Origin: an uncultured Paracoccaceae bacterium
GTDB lineage: Bacteria > Pseudomonadota > Alphaproteobacteria > Rhodobacterales > Rhodobacteraceae
Direction of reading: 5' to 3'
Length of the DNA: 32,216 nt
NCBI GenBank assembly: GCA_903930735.1
Contig: CAIYZT010000150.1
Span: 1 to 32,216 of the forward strand
The notes beneath the pieces were generated by a model that did not search any database, was not told where the DNA came from, and saw only the letters and a list, made by a program, of their open reading frames with translations. The stretch's first letter is position 1. Each line of letters opens with the position of its first letter. Positions 31,762 through 32,216 of this stretch are shown piece after piece. Both the position numbers and the translations under genes were made by a program.

Positions 31762-31995
31762 CATGGCCGACCGCGTCGGTCAGATAGCCCGCGCCCGCCA
31801 ATAAGATCAGCGCCGTGATCCAGTGCTGGGCGCGGGCATTGGCGATCATCGCCGTGCCCAGCAGCAAAATGGGCAGGGGGTTTTGAGGCATCGGGGCGGC
31901 CTTTGTGCAGGTTTTGGGCGTCAGGCATTCCAATCGGGGTAGGCTGGTCCTGGCGGTGAGGCTTGTCAACCTTGGTGCCCCCGGCCTTGCAAGAC

Positions 31996-32042
31996 GCGGA
32001 TTTGCAATCCGCTGCGATTTAGCGGTTTCAACCGGGATCGCG
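31996..32042 (+). promoter_or_regulatory. Two hairpins and a possible promoter before purA
   Basis: Hairpin A: GCGGATT / AATCCGC, 7 bp, loop TGC (31996-32012). Hairpin B: TGCGAT/ATCGCG outer and CGGTT/AACCG inner stems (32013-32042). A weak promoter, TTTCAA (32026-32031) with TATAGC (32049-32054), overlaps hairpin B, so the dyad could be an operator for purA. Alternatively they are the end of an upstream unit. The 73-bp segment 31974-32046 superficially resembles a tRNA but lacks a proper T arm. Confidence 0.35.
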
Positions 32043-32090
32043 CACCGCTATAGCACAGGCGGTTTTTCCAAAAGCTCGAGAGGATACACC

Positions 32091-32216
32091 ATGGCCAATG
32101 TCGTCGTTGTCGGCGCCCAATGGGGCGACGAGGGGAAGGGCAAGATCGTTGACTGGCTGTCCGAGCGGGCCGATATCATCGCCCGCTTTCAGGGCGGTCA
32201 TAACGCGGGCCATACG
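32091..32216 (+). CDS. purA: Adenylosuccinate synthetase, N-terminal part (3' truncated by window edge)
   Basis: The frame is open to the window edge and gives 42 residues: [36 protein letters not shown], then HNAGHT. The GDEGKGK phosphate-binding loop and the GGHNAGHT motif are diagnostic of PurA, which makes adenylosuccinate from IMP, aspartate and GTP in AMP synthesis. GAGAGGA precedes the ATG at 32091 at a normal distance. The rest of the gene lies outside the window. Confidence 0.97.
   Translation, partial: MANVVVVGAQWGDEGKGKIVDWLSERADIIARFQGGHNAGHT

Larger units (their letters stand above)
31403..31891 (-). pseudogene. DUF4386-like membrane-protein remnant split by an insertion
   Basis: Two collinear pieces on the minus strand: 31891-31718 encodes [20 protein letters not shown]... 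to GYSLTIALYVS, then 31474-31403 encodes IGEIILAIWLIWIALRRSEPSLA and a stop. Joined, they read ALYVSIGEIILAIWLIW in a single frame, which matches the C-terminal helix region of DUF4386-type proteins (pattern LTxALxxxGExxLxxWLL). The 243 bp between them are AT-rich and foreign in style. The joined protein would be only 81 residues, while DUF4386 proteins have about 230, so the N-terminal part also appears lost. The interruption puts a stop (TAA) right after LYVS. The family label is moderate; the split itself is well supported by the exact frame junction. Confidence 0.72.

Noticed and set aside
31525-31969. Minus-strand ORFs of 66-84 residues around the insertion as complete genes
   Set aside because: The 84-residue frame only makes sense from the internal ATG at 31891 as one half of the split membrane protein, and the 66-residue frame is the antisense of the small ORF.
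31974-32046. tRNA gene upstream of purA
   Set aside because: The anticodon-arm-like stem is good, but the D arm is too short and there is no valid T arm with its conserved loop. The sequence folds better as two separate hairpins.
1-32216. CRISPR array or prophage
   Set aside because: I saw no regularly spaced direct repeats, cas genes, integrase, terminase or capsid genes. The only tandem repeat is the 14-bp unit at 25892-25928.

Overview
The window looks like chromosomal DNA from an alphaproteobacterium of the family Rhodobacteraceae (Roseobacter/Rhodobacter type). Reasons: high GC with strongly GC-biased third codon positions; a phaZ / phaC-phaP-phaR block with CTGC-N3-GCAG PhaR boxes; alphaproteobacterial forms of ThrRS, CTP synthase, SecG and RlmJ; and a GntR/LysR/ABC-rich style of gene content. 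The genus cannot be fixed from the sequence alone.

Layout, left to right. (1) 1-1000: the 3' end of an AT-rich, probably acquired DUF3644-type gene with a HEPN-like RxxxxH motif, then a gene-free stretch that carries one copy of a palindromic intergenic element. (2) 1003-2132: ArsC/Spx-like protein, cold-shock protein, small membrane protein. (3) 2103-4614 (minus strand): a bufferin (copper-buffering RiPP) operon bufA-bufB-bufC-doxX in which the maturase gene bufB is interrupted by TGA at an expected Trp codon. (4) 4819-6762: thrS. (5) 6933-9373: three consecutive alpha/beta-hydrolase genes, the first intact, the second with a TGA-for-TGG nonsense codon, the third with TAG-for-CAG plus a 1-nt deletion. 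(6) 9348-13802: polyhydroxybutyrate metabolism (phaZ divergent from phaC-phaP-phaR) with readable PhaR operators, followed by a LysR regulator. (7) 14877-24557 (all minus): a gamma-glutamyl-polyamine or related amine-catabolism block: HisPMQJ-type ABC transporter, two glutamine-synthetase-like ligases, a class I amidotransferase, a PuuB-like FAD oxidase and a DegT-type PLP enzyme. (8) 24637-26693 (minus): PhnD-like protein, TerB-like protein, RlmJ. (9) 26793-28270: TerC-family membrane protein, a second copy of the palindromic element, and an AT-rich zinc-ribbon gene whose Shine-Dalgarno lies in a perfect hairpin. (10) 28327-31331 (minus): pyrG, secG, VOC protein, DUF6524-like membrane protein. 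(11) 31403-31891: a short membrane-protein remnant split by a 243-bp AT-rich insertion carrying a tiny ORF. (12) 32091 to the edge: start of purA.

The most striking overall pattern is gene decay: four genes within 32 kb are broken. Their three nonsense changes are all G:C-to-A:T transitions, in genes whose neighbours are intact. Either the lineage is losing accessory functions or the assembly has errors; read data would decide. I did not find a clearly complete new defence or mobile system. The best leads are the AT-rich inserts, the paired palindromic element and the riboregulator-like hairpins.
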